Shown: positions 8,765-16,463 of the stretch, one piece after another
How positions within the stretch are numbered: position 1 is the first letter of the stretch
Layout: the number at the start of each line of letters is the position of its first letter
DNA from: Aureimonas endophytica
Lineage (GTDB): Bacteria > Pseudomonadota > Alphaproteobacteria > Rhizobiales > Rhizobiaceae
Direction: 5' to 3'
Assembly (NCBI RefSeq): GCF_014642635.1
Contig: NZ_BMIQ01000012.1
Span: 25,939-89,938 of the forward strand
Length of the DNA: 64,000 nt
Position numbers and translations under genes: made by a program
The notes under the pieces: generated by a model
Database searches by the model: none
What the model saw: the letters and a program-made list of their open reading frames with translations, nothing else
What the model was told of the DNA's origin: nothing

Positions 8765-9535
8765 ATGAAATTGCAGGACAAGGTTGCGATCGTCACCGGC
8801 GGCGCGCAAGGGATCGGGGCCGCGATGGCGCGGGCGCTGGCCGACGAGGGAGCGCATGTCGTGATCGCCGACATCGCCCTCGACCGGGCGGAGGCGACGG
8901 CGAAGTCGCTCGGCGGCAAGGCGATGGGCGTCCATCTCGACGTGTCCGACACGGCCTCGATCCAGGCCATGGTGGGGCGGGTGGTGGAGGCGCTCGGCGG
9001 CATCGACATCCTCGTCAACAATGCCGCGATCTTCGATGCCGGTCCGTTCCTGGAGATCAGCGAGAAGAGCTACGACCGGCAGTTCGCGATCAACGTCAAG
9101 GGCACGCTCTTCACCATGAAGGCGGTCGCGGCGCGGATGGTCGAGCAGGGGCGCGGCGGCAAGATCATCAACATGGCGAGCCAGGCCGGACGCCGGGGCG
9201 AGGCGCTGGCCGCCGTCTATTGCGCGACCAAGGCGACGGTGATCTCGCTGACGCAGTCGGCGGCGCTGGCGCTCGCCCCGCATGGCATCAATGTCAACGG
9301 CATCGCGCCCGGCGTCGTCGACACGCCGATGTGGGACGAGGTCGACGCGATGTTCGCGCGCCACGAGAACCTGCCGCTCGGCGAGAAGAAGAAGCGCGTC
9401 GGCCTCGCCGTGCCGCTCGGCCGCATGGGCAAGCCGGAGGACTATCGCGGCATCACGATCTTCCTCGCCTCCTCCGATTCCGACTATGTGACCGCCCAGA
9501 CCTATAATGTCGACGGCGGCAACTGGATGAGCTGA
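8765..9535 (+). CDS. smoS: Sorbitol/polyol dehydrogenase, short-chain family (SmoS-like)
   Basis: 256 residues from the ATG at 8765. Cofactor motif TGGAQGIG near the N-terminus, NNAA, and catalytic S...YxxxK (NMASQAGRRGEALAAVYCATK). The stretch around the active site, ENLPLGEKKKRVG and the C-terminal YNVDGGNWMS closely follow the sorbitol/galactitol dehydrogenase of Rhodobacter as I remember it, so L-iditol-2-dehydrogenase activity (sorbitol to fructose with NAD) is likely. A polyol-binding protein gene follows, which supports this. Start sites farther upstream in the frame lack a ribosome site. Confidence 0.88.
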   Translation: MKLQDKVAIVTGGAQGIGAAMARALADEGAHVVIADIALDRAEATAKSLGGKAMGVHLDVSDTASIQAMVGRVVEALGGIDILVNNAAIFDAGPFLEISEKSYDRQFAINVKGTLFTMKAVAARMVEQGRGGKIINMASQAGRRGEALAAVYCATKATVISLTQSAALALAPHGINVNGIAPGVVDTPMWDEVDAMFARHENLPLGEKKKRVGLAVPLGRMGKPEDYRGITIFLASSDSDYVTAQTYNVDGGNWMS

Positions 9536-9664
9536 GGCGCCTGCGTTAGGAAGCGAAGACGCGCGAATCCCCGCGACGGCCGATGCCGCGCGGGTCGGGA
9601 GGCCGGCATCGACCGGTCTCTCCTTCATGGTACGACGATCACGGCACTCTGGGAGGATATGCCA

Positions 9665-10990
9665 ATGACAATGGGAACGCGGATACGGACCCTCATGGCG
9701 GGCGCCGCGCTGCTCGGCCTCGCCGGCGCGGCCGGGGCGCAGACGACGCTGACGATCGGCACCGTCAACAACAACGACATGATCCGCATGCAGGGCCTGA
9801 CGCCCGAGTTCGAGAAGGCGAACCCGGACATCAAGGTGAACTGGGTGACGCTGGAGGAGAACGTGCTGCGCCAGCGCGTCACCGCCGACATCGCGACGCG
9901 CGGCGGCCAGTTCGACATCATGACCATCGGCACCTACGAGGTTCCGATCTGGTCGAAGCAGGGCTGGCTGACGCCGCTCGAGAATCTCGGCTCGGCCTTC
10001 GCGGTGGACGACCTGCTGCCGCCGATCCGTACGGCGCTGTCCTCCGAGGGCAAGCTCTATGCCTCGCCCTTCTACGGCGAGAGCGTGATGACGATCTACC
10101 GCAAGGACCTGCTCGACAAGGCCGGCCTAAAGATGCCGGAGAAGCCGACCTTCGCCTTCGTCAAGGAAGCGGCGGAGAAGATGACCGACAAGTCGGCGGG
10201 CGTCTACGGCATCTGTCTGCGCGGCAAGCCGGGCTGGGGCGAGAACATGGCCTTCATCGGCAATCTCGCCCGCTCCTACGGCGCGAATTTCTTCGACGCT
10301 TCCTGGAAGCCGCAGTTCCAGAGCGAGGGCTGGAAGAAGGCCGTGTCGGACTATGTCGACGTCATGAAGAAGTACGGCCCGCCCGGCGCGGCCGCCAACG
10401 GCTTCAACGAGACGCTGGCCCTCTTCTCGACGGGCAAGTGCGGCATCTGGATCGACGCGACCAGCGCCGGCTCCTTCGTCACCAATCCGAAGCAGAGCCA
10501 GGTGTCCGACAAGGTCGGCTTCACCTCGGCGCCCTGCGGCGTCGAGAACTGCCCGAATGGCGGGGCGAACTGGCTCTGGGCCTGGTCGCTGGCCATTCCG
10601 CAATCCTCCAAGAAGAAGGAGGCGGCCGAGAAGTTCATCGCCTGGGCGACGGACAAGAACTACCAGACGCTGGTGGCCGAGAAGGAAGGCTGGTCGAACG
10701 TGCCGCCCGGCACGCGCACCTCGCTCTACGAGAACAAGAAATATACCGAGGCGACGCCCTTCGCGGCCGAAACGCTGCGGGCGATGAACGCCGCCGATCC
10801 GGGCACGAAGCCCGACAAGCCCTATGTCGGCCTGCAATTCGCCGCGATCCCCGAATTCCAGGGCATCGGCACGGCGGTCGGCCAGCAGATGGCGGCGGCT
10901 CTGTCCGGCTCGATCACCGTCGATCAGGCGCTCGCGGCGGCCCAGGCCCAGGCGACGCGCGACATGACCCGCGCCGGCTACATCAAGTAA
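9665..10990 (+). CDS. smoE: Polyol (sorbitol/mannitol) ABC transporter binding protein
   Basis: About 441 residues. I place the start at 9665, eight bases after GGAGG; the ATG at 9659 is too close to it. A signal peptide ends near AGAAGAQ. The mature protein is a family 1 sugar-binding protein of the SmoE/MtlE type (TLTIGTVNNNDMIRMQGLTPEFEKANPDI, YEVPIWSKQGWL, WLWAWSLAIPQSSKKK). It would hand polyols to a two-permease importer in the membrane. Unusually, the permease and ATPase genes do not follow: a terminator and the convergent cellulose operon come next. Confidence 0.88.
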   Translation: MTMGTRIRTLMAGAALLGLAGAAGAQTTLTIGTVNNNDMIRMQGLTPEFEKANPDIKVNWVTLEENVLRQRVTADIATRGGQFDIMTIGTYEVPIWSKQGWLTPLENLGSAFAVDDLLPPIRTALSSEGKLYASPFYGESVMTIYRKDLLDKAGLKMPEKPTFAFVKEAAEKMTDKSAGVYGICLRGKPGWGENMAFIGNLARSYGANFFDASWKPQFQSEGWKKAVSDYVDVMKKYGPPGAAANGFNETLALFSTGKCGIWIDATSAGSFVTNPKQSQVSDKVGFTSAPCGVENCPNGGANWLWAWSLAIPQSSKKKEAAEKFIAWATDKNYQTLVAEKEGWSNVPPGTRTSLYENKKYTEATPFAAETLRAMNAADPGTKPDKPYVGLQFAAIPEFQGIGTAVGQQMAAALSGSITVDQALAAAQAQATRDMTRAGYIK

Positions 10991-11004
10991 GCCTGACGGA
11001 ACGA

Positions 11005-11078
11005 TCCGGCCGGCGCCCCCTCGCGCCGGCCGGACCCGGTTTCCCCTGTTGCGGCCCGGCGGAACCCCGCCGGGCCGC
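11005..11078. terminator. Two strong hairpins between convergent genes
   Basis: First stem: 11005-11016 with 11023-11034, 12 bp, loop 6. Second stem: GCGGCCCGGCGG (11051-11062) with CCGCCGGGCCGC (11067-11078), 12 bp, loop 4. They lie between the end of smoE and the end of the convergent cellulose operon, the expected place for a bidirectional terminator. T-runs are absent, so Rho may assist. Confidence 0.65.
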
Positions 11079-11082
11079 ATTC

Positions 11083-13041
11083 TCATTCCCACATGCTGTA
11101 CTGCTCGTTCGACACCGCGCCGATGCCGAAGCGCGTATCCTTGGTCGACTTGCGGCTGTTCTCGGCCTTGAACACCCGCCGGGCCTCATCGTAGCGGCCG
11201 AGCTTGAGATTGGCCCAGCCGCGCAGGAGCTCGGCGCCGCCATTATGACCGAACTTGGCCTTCTGCTTGTCGAGAAGGGCGAGCGCCTCGGCATAGTTGC
11301 GCGACTTGAAGGCGGCATTCGCCTCGGCCATCAGCTGCGAGCCACCGCCACCGCCGCCGCCCTTCGCGCCGCCGCCGGATTTCACGGCGCGCACGGCCTT
11401 CGCCGCCGGACGCTCCGCCGTTTCCGCCTTGAGGCTCGCGAGTTCGGGGAAGTCGTTGCCGAAGCGCTGCGTGATCTCGCGCAGCTCCTTCGGATTCTTC
11501 GACCGGGCCGCGACCACCGCGAGGCCCGTGACGCCTTCCTGCGTCGGCTGCCAGGACACCGACTTCTCGAACCAGCCGCGCGCGTCGTCCAGCCGGTTCT
11601 GCGCCAGGAGGTTCCAGCCGAGCGACTGGGCGCCGAGCGCCGAGCGCGCCTGATCGACTGCCCCGGAGAAGTCGCGGATGGTCGCCGCGTCGAGCACGGC
11701 GGCGGCGTCGTTCTCGGTGAGGCGCGTCGAGATCATCTCGATATAGAGCTTGGCGATCTCCTCGGCGCGGGCGCGATTGGTGAAGGCGAGGCTCACCGCC
11801 TCGTCGGTCTGCCCGCCGCTCCGCAGCGCGAGGATCTGGCCCTCGATCGCCTTCGGATCGGGGCCGAGCTGGCCCGCCGCCTTGAACCAGGCCGTGGCCC
11901 CGGAAAAGTCCTTCAGCGCGTAGAGATACCAGCCGAAGAGGAGAGCGTCGCCCTGGCTGCGGCTCGTGGCGACCGCGGCGGCGAAGCCGTCGAGCTGCGC
12001 CTGGTCGGGACCGCTGCCGGCGTCGCCGGACGCGACCGCCGCCATCTGCCGGCGCAGCGGATCGAAGCGCAGCGAGCCGAACTCGTCGCGCCCGTCCGGC
12101 TGCGGCCGGCCGAGGGCCGCCAGCGATTCCATGCCCTGCGGCGGCAGGAGGAGGGCGGCCTTCTGATAGGTCGCCATGCGCTGCGCCGGGTCGTCGCAGC
12201 TCTTCAGGATATAGCTGTAGAGATCGAAGGAGCGGGCGAAGTTCTGGAGCCGCGCATAGCCTTCGCCGAGCGACCAGAGCAGGTCGATATTGCCGCAGGT
12301 CAGCGCCGCCGCGTTCTTGCCGGCCGCCGTGACGACGCCGTTCCAGTCGCTACGGCTCGCCGCGCTGCCGATCTCGAACCGCGCCCGCTCGACCGCGACC
12401 TTGCCGGCGAGGTCGTCGGAAGGCTTCCAGTCCGGCTGCGCCTTGACGCGGGCGGCCATCGCGGCGTCGAGGCCAGCGAAATCCTTCTTGGCGAAGAGAT
12501 CCCAGAGCTCGCTCTCGTCGACGGCCGCCTTCTGGGCGAAAAGGTCCGCCGGCGGCTGCCAGTCGGGATGCAGCGCCTTCAGGCGGCGGATCTCGGCGCC
12601 GACCCGGGCGAGATTGCGCGTCGAGGCGTAGTAGCGCAGCGCCGTCTCGTCCACCGCGCCATCCGTCGCGCCGTCCTCGGCCTTGGCGGCGTCCGCCGGC
12701 GGCGGGGTCGGCTCGAAGGGCGAGGCGGGCGTCGCGGTCGCCGGAGCGGCGGCGGGGGCGGGGGCGGCGGCGAAGGGATTGATCCCCGGACGGAGCGTCG
12801 CGGCGGCGGCCGGAGCCTGGATCGGCGCCGGCGGCGCGGCGAAGGGATTCTCGCCGGGCGCGACGGGCCGGGTCGGCGCGGCGGCGCCGAGCGAAGCCGG
12901 AACGGCGACCGAGGCGCTCGCCACGTTCACCGGCGCGGCATTGCCGAAATCCGGGGCGGTCGGTCCCGCCGCGAAGCTCGTTCCGCCGAGCGCCAGCACG
13001 AAGAAGGAGGAGGAAAGAAGCAGTCGGTTCAGCGAAGGCAT
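11083..13041 (-). CDS. TPR protein of the cellulose operon (short BcsC-like)
   Basis: 652 residues from the ATG at 13041, which overlaps the end of bcsZ by 13 bp. Residues 1-25 are a signal peptide (SSSFFVLALGGTSFAA). A Pro/Ala-rich linker (GENPFAAPPAPIQAP and similar) runs to about residue 110, followed by helical repeat segments of TPR type up to the C-terminus (LLDKQKAKFGHNGGAELLRGWANLKLGRYDEARRVF). Full BcsC proteins are about 1150 residues and end in an outer-membrane barrel; that barrel is missing here. It is probably a periplasmic scaffold that guides the glucan, with the outer-membrane pore supplied elsewhere. Confidence 0.75.
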   Translation of the reverse strand: MPSLNRLLLSSSFFVLALGGTSFAAGPTAPDFGNAAPVNVASASVAVPASLGAAAPTRPVAPGENPFAAPPAPIQAPAAAATLRPGINPFAAAPAPAAAPATATPASPFEPTPPPADAAKAEDGATDGAVDETALRYYASTRNLARVGAEIRRLKALHPDWQPPADLFAQKAAVDESELWDLFAKKDFAGLDAAMAARVKAQPDWKPSDDLAGKVAVERARFEIGSAASRSDWNGVVTAAGKNAAALTCGNIDLLWSLGEGYARLQNFARSFDLYSYILKSCDDPAQRMATYQKAALLLPPQGMESLAALGRPQPDGRDEFGSLRFDPLRRQMAAVASGDAGSGPDQAQLDGFAAAVATSRSQGDALLFGWYLYALKDFSGATAWFKAAGQLGPDPKAIEGQILALRSGGQTDEAVSLAFTNRARAEEIAKLYIEMISTRLTENDAAAVLDAATIRDFSGAVDQARSALGAQSLGWNLLAQNRLDDARGWFEKSVSWQPTQEGVTGLAVVAARSKNPKELREITQRFGNDFPELASLKAETAERPAAKAVRAVKSGGGAKGGGGGGGSQLMAEANAAFKSRNYAEALALLDKQKAKFGHNGGAELLRGWANLKLGRYDEARRVFKAENSRKSTKDTRFGIGAVSNEQYSMWE

Positions 13042-14102
13042 TGCGGATACCTCTCGGCAAGCGCCATCAAGGCGAGGATGTGGAGGGTGCTCGGGTAGTA
13101 TTGGGTCGGCTCGAAGGCCGTGGCGGCCTCGGCGCGCGGGCTGCGCCCCGTGGCGCAGTCGAGAAGCGCGACGATCGCGCCATAGCCGGGGTCGGACAGA
13201 CGCTCGAGGGTCTGCCCGGTGGCGAGATCGACCGTCCGGGGGCCGCCGGCCCCCGGCGACAGGGCGTCGGCGAAGCTGCCGACGAGATAGCTGTCCGGCT
13301 GGCGCGACCAGGCAAGATAGAGCGGAACGCGCACGGCATTGTAGCCGAACTCGGCCGGGAAGCCCTTGGCCGGCGCCGGATGCTCGCCGGCGAGCGAGGT
13401 CCAGTCGGCGGGCAGGCCCGCCTGGCCGAAGCGCGCGTCGGTCACGAGGCGGGCGCCGGTGGCGGCGAGATCCGCCTTGCGGAGCTTCGGCGAAATCTCG
13501 CCGAGCTCCTCCAGCGCCGGGAAGATCCAGTAGGACAGGTTCACCACGGGTCCGTCCGGCTGCTCGCCGGCCTGGAAGCCCTGGCTGCCCGGCAGGAGCA
13601 CCTTGCCGCCGCCGCTCGCCACGACATTGGTCTCGACCACGGCGTCGGCGATCGCCCGCGCCTCGTCGCGCCATTTCGGCTCGTTCCAGCGCTTGGAGGC
13701 CCGCAGCAGCGCCCAGGCGATCAGAAGATCGCCGTCGGTCGCGTTGTTGCGGTCGGAGACATGCGGATCGGCGGCCGGGTCCCAGCGCCAGGCCGCCAGC
13801 CCGTCGTCGCGGACCATCAGCTCCTTGCGCGTCCAGCCGAGCATGCGCTCGAAACCGGCGCGGTCGTCGGCGGCGACGGCGATCAGCATGCCGTAGCCCT
13901 GGCCCTCGCTATGGCTGATGCCGCCATTGGCGCCGTCGACGACGCGGCCTTCCGGCGCGACGAAGCGGCTCGAATAAAGGGCCCAGCTGCCGAGGATCAG
14001 GTCCTCGCCCGGTGCCGGGGGCGGCGCGGCGCGGGCGGGAAGCGCCGCGAGCCCCGCCGCGACCGCGATCGCCGCGCCGGCCAGGAGATGGCGAAGCCGC
14101 AT
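13029..14102 (-). CDS. bcsZ: Endo-1,4-beta-glucanase of the cellulose operon, GH8
   Basis: About 357 residues with a signal peptide (AGAAIAVAAGLAALPARA). GH8 marks: GGISHSEGQGYGMLIAV holds the acid glutamate, and NATDGDLLIAWAL the conserved aspartate. BcsZ trims nascent cellulose in the periplasm and is needed for normal polymer export. I choose the ATG at 14102, which overlaps the bcsB stop as TGATG and suggests translational coupling; a GTG one codon earlier is the alternative. Confidence 0.92.
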   Translation of the reverse strand: MRLRHLLAGAAIAVAAGLAALPARAAPPPAPGEDLILGSWALYSSRFVAPEGRVVDGANGGISHSEGQGYGMLIAVAADDRAGFERMLGWTRKELMVRDDGLAAWRWDPAADPHVSDRNNATDGDLLIAWALLRASKRWNEPKWRDEARAIADAVVETNVVASGGGKVLLPGSQGFQAGEQPDGPVVNLSYWIFPALEELGEISPKLRKADLAATGARLVTDARFGQAGLPADWTSLAGEHPAPAKGFPAEFGYNAVRVPLYLAWSRQPDSYLVGSFADALSPGAGGPRTVDLATGQTLERLSDPGYGAIVALLDCATGRSPRAEAATAFEPTQYYPSTLHILALMALAERYPQCLR

Positions 14103-16447
14103 CACGAGTTCTTCTCGCCGACGCTGCGCAGGAGCAGGCTGGTGGCGAAGCCGAGGAGGAGCAGCGTGCCGATCGTGGCGATGAGATATTGCTCCGTATG
14201 CCGCGAGAACCAGCCGGCCACGACGAGGCGGGCGTTCGAGAAGGTGCGGGGCTGCGTCTCGTAGAGCCGCTCGCTCGTCGCCGCATGGGTGGTGACGCGG
14301 GCGTCCTCGGACGAGACCTCCGTCACGGCGCCGCCGAGCGAGGACCAGTGCTCGCGCTTCGTCACCGTGGCGACGCCCGCCACCACCTGATCCTTGGTCG
14401 GCGCCGTGACCATGGTCCAGCTGGAGGAGGAGGCGTTGGGCGAGGGCATCTGCGCGATGGTGAGATCGGCATCGGCCGAGGGCGTGAAGGCCTCGGGCGT
14501 GCGCTGCGCGGTGGCGATGGTCATGATCTCGGACAGGGCCCAGCCGGCCGAGGTGCCGAGATCGTCGAGGACGCGGTTGAGACCGCCGCCGATCGCGGCC
14601 TCCTCTACAACCGGCGCCGGCGGCGGGGTCGCCGCGGCGAGGGCGGCGGGGTCGGGCAGGCCGAGCGCCGGGGCGGGCGGCGTCGCGGCCGCCGCCGGGG
14701 CGACGAAGGCCGCGCCGGTGCTCGCCACTTCCGTGGCGGCGCCGCCGACCTGGGCGATGCGGACCGTGTCGAACATCGTCGGCGGCAGCGTGTTGAGGGC
14801 GCCGAAGGCGATGAGATCGTCCTTGAGGTCGAGCGACAGCGTGGCGGTGGTGCGCACCGGCTGCGGCTTGCGCGTCGAGCTCGTGATCTTGGCGACGAAG
14901 GTGGCGGCCGCGCCGAGCAGCGGGCGGTCGAAATTCGGCACCAGGAGGCTGAGACCCTTCTCCACCGCGCGATTGGCCTCGGCGATGCCGGCGGTCATCG
15001 AGGCGATGTCCGGGGCATGGCCGATGCGCGCATAGTGCGGCATGGTGAAGGACGAGGTGTCGGCGAGGCTGAAGCGGATCTGCGGCGTCGCCTGGGCGGT
15101 CGTCTCGCAGGCCGCGTCGGCGGCGTTGGGCACGATCGCCTCGACGTTGAAGACGTTGACGCCCGGCTTCAGCGCCTTCAGCGGCACGCGCATCCGCTGC
15201 TGGCGGATCTGGCCGGCCCGGCTGGAGCTAAGCGGCAGCGTCGTCACCACCTGGTCGTTGGCGCGGATGATGAGCTGCGCCCGCTCGGCAAGGCCCGCCG
15301 CGAAGCTGCCGTCGAGCGTGAAGGCGGCATAGTCGTAGTCGGCGGCATAGAAGTCGGCCGGCAGGACGATGCGGAACTCGTCGCGATAGAAGCGGCCGGC
15401 GAAGGGCCGCGTGTCGGCGCCGAGCTTGGCGAAGCTCACCGTCTCGCCGCTGCCGACGCTCTGGCCCCGGCGCATGGCGAGGCTTTCCTGGCCGGCGGCC
15501 GGACCCTCGGGCCGCATCGAGCGGGCGCGGGCGAGGAGATCGGCGAGATTCTGCTGGACATTCTCCGCCGTGACGCCGGAGACGACGAGCACCTGCCGCT
15601 GGCCGTCGCGGGAGGGGAGCAGCGAGACGAAGGGAATGTCGGTATTGCCGCGCAGGTCCGGAAAGGCCTTGCCGAGCTCGCCGACGCTGCCGACGACGAC
15701 GTCGAGACCCGGACCCGTGCCGCCCCGATCGGAGAAGTCGACCGTCGGCGCCTCGAAATAGCCGAGGAGAACCGCCGCCTGGATGGCGTTCATCGTGGCG
15801 TCGATCGCGCCGCCGGTGGCGCTGGCGCCGACGACGCCGCGAATGCGCACCCGGCCGTCCTCGCCCGGCTCGATCGCCGGCAGTTCCGCCAGCGACCGGA
15901 CGCTGCGCGCCGCGCCGTCGAAGACGAGGCCGCTCGTCGCCGGATTGATCTTCGTCCAGAGTTCGTAGGTGCCGTCGGTCGAGCAGTCGACGCGGTGATG
16001 CTGCTCGACCAGGAGGCGCACCCCGTTGAAGCCCGGCTGCAGCAGCGCGGCGGGAATGTCGGCCGAGACGGTCTGGCCGCCGGCCCGGCCGAGCGTGACG
16101 TCGCGCACCAGCATGTCGTTGACATAGACCAGCATGCGCGACTGCTCGGGCAGGACGGAGACCGCGCTGTCGAGAACGAGCACCAGCCGGGCGGCGGCGG
16201 CCGATTCCGCCGCGGTCACGAAGACCGGGAATTCGAGCCGGCGGCTCTCGCCTTCGAGGGTGAGGTCGCGGTTCTCGATGGCGAAGCGCCGGAGATTGGC
16301 CGGCGCCGCGCTGTCCGCCGCCCGCGCGAGGGGGGCGGCGGCATTGGGATCGAAGGCGGGCGCGGTCTCGGCCGGCGCGGCGAGGGCCGCGACGGAGGTG
16401 CCGAGAAGGCTCGCGACGGCGAGGGTCAGCGGAAGTTTGCGGGTCAT
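14102..16447 (-). CDS. bcsB: Cellulose synthase regulatory/periplasmic subunit BcsB
   Basis: 781 residues from the ATG at 16447 (ribosome site GAAGGA on the minus strand); the frame is open farther upstream but without another good start. A signal peptide (LTLAVASLLGTSVAALA) is followed by the BcsB fold: VLVLDSAVSVLPEQSRMLVYVNDMLVRDVTLG, LLVEQHHRVDCSTDGTYELW, and a second matching half. A single C-terminal membrane helix (QYLIATIGTLLLLGFATSLLL) anchors it beside BcsA. A proline/alanine-rich insert of about 60 residues lies before the last 200 residues. Confidence 0.92.
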   Translation of the reverse strand: MTRKLPLTLAVASLLGTSVAALAAPAETAPAFDPNAAAPLARAADSAAPANLRRFAIENRDLTLEGESRRLEFPVFVTAAESAAAARLVLVLDSAVSVLPEQSRMLVYVNDMLVRDVTLGRAGGQTVSADIPAALLQPGFNGVRLLVEQHHRVDCSTDGTYELWTKINPATSGLVFDGAARSVRSLAELPAIEPGEDGRVRIRGVVGASATGGAIDATMNAIQAAVLLGYFEAPTVDFSDRGGTGPGLDVVVGSVGELGKAFPDLRGNTDIPFVSLLPSRDGQRQVLVVSGVTAENVQQNLADLLARARSMRPEGPAAGQESLAMRRGQSVGSGETVSFAKLGADTRPFAGRFYRDEFRIVLPADFYAADYDYAAFTLDGSFAAGLAERAQLIIRANDQVVTTLPLSSSRAGQIRQQRMRVPLKALKPGVNVFNVEAIVPNAADAACETTAQATPQIRFSLADTSSFTMPHYARIGHAPDIASMTAGIAEANRAVEKGLSLLVPNFDRPLLGAAATFVAKITSSTRKPQPVRTTATLSLDLKDDLIAFGALNTLPPTMFDTVRIAQVGGAATEVASTGAAFVAPAAAATPPAPALGLPDPAALAAATPPPAPVVEEAAIGGGLNRVLDDLGTSAGWALSEIMTIATAQRTPEAFTPSADADLTIAQMPSPNASSSSWTMVTAPTKDQVVAGVATVTKREHWSSLGGAVTEVSSEDARVTTHAATSERLYETQPRTFSNARLVVAGWFSRHTEQYLIATIGTLLLLGFATSLLLRSVGEKNS

Positions 16448-16463
16448 CCCGATCGTCCTTCGT

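Noticed and set aside
9583-13098. 1171-codon plus-strand frame across smoE and the cellulose TPR gene
   Set aside because: Arg/Gly-rich nonsense product; it exists because high-GC DNA has few stops. The real genes are in other frames with signal peptides and family motifs.
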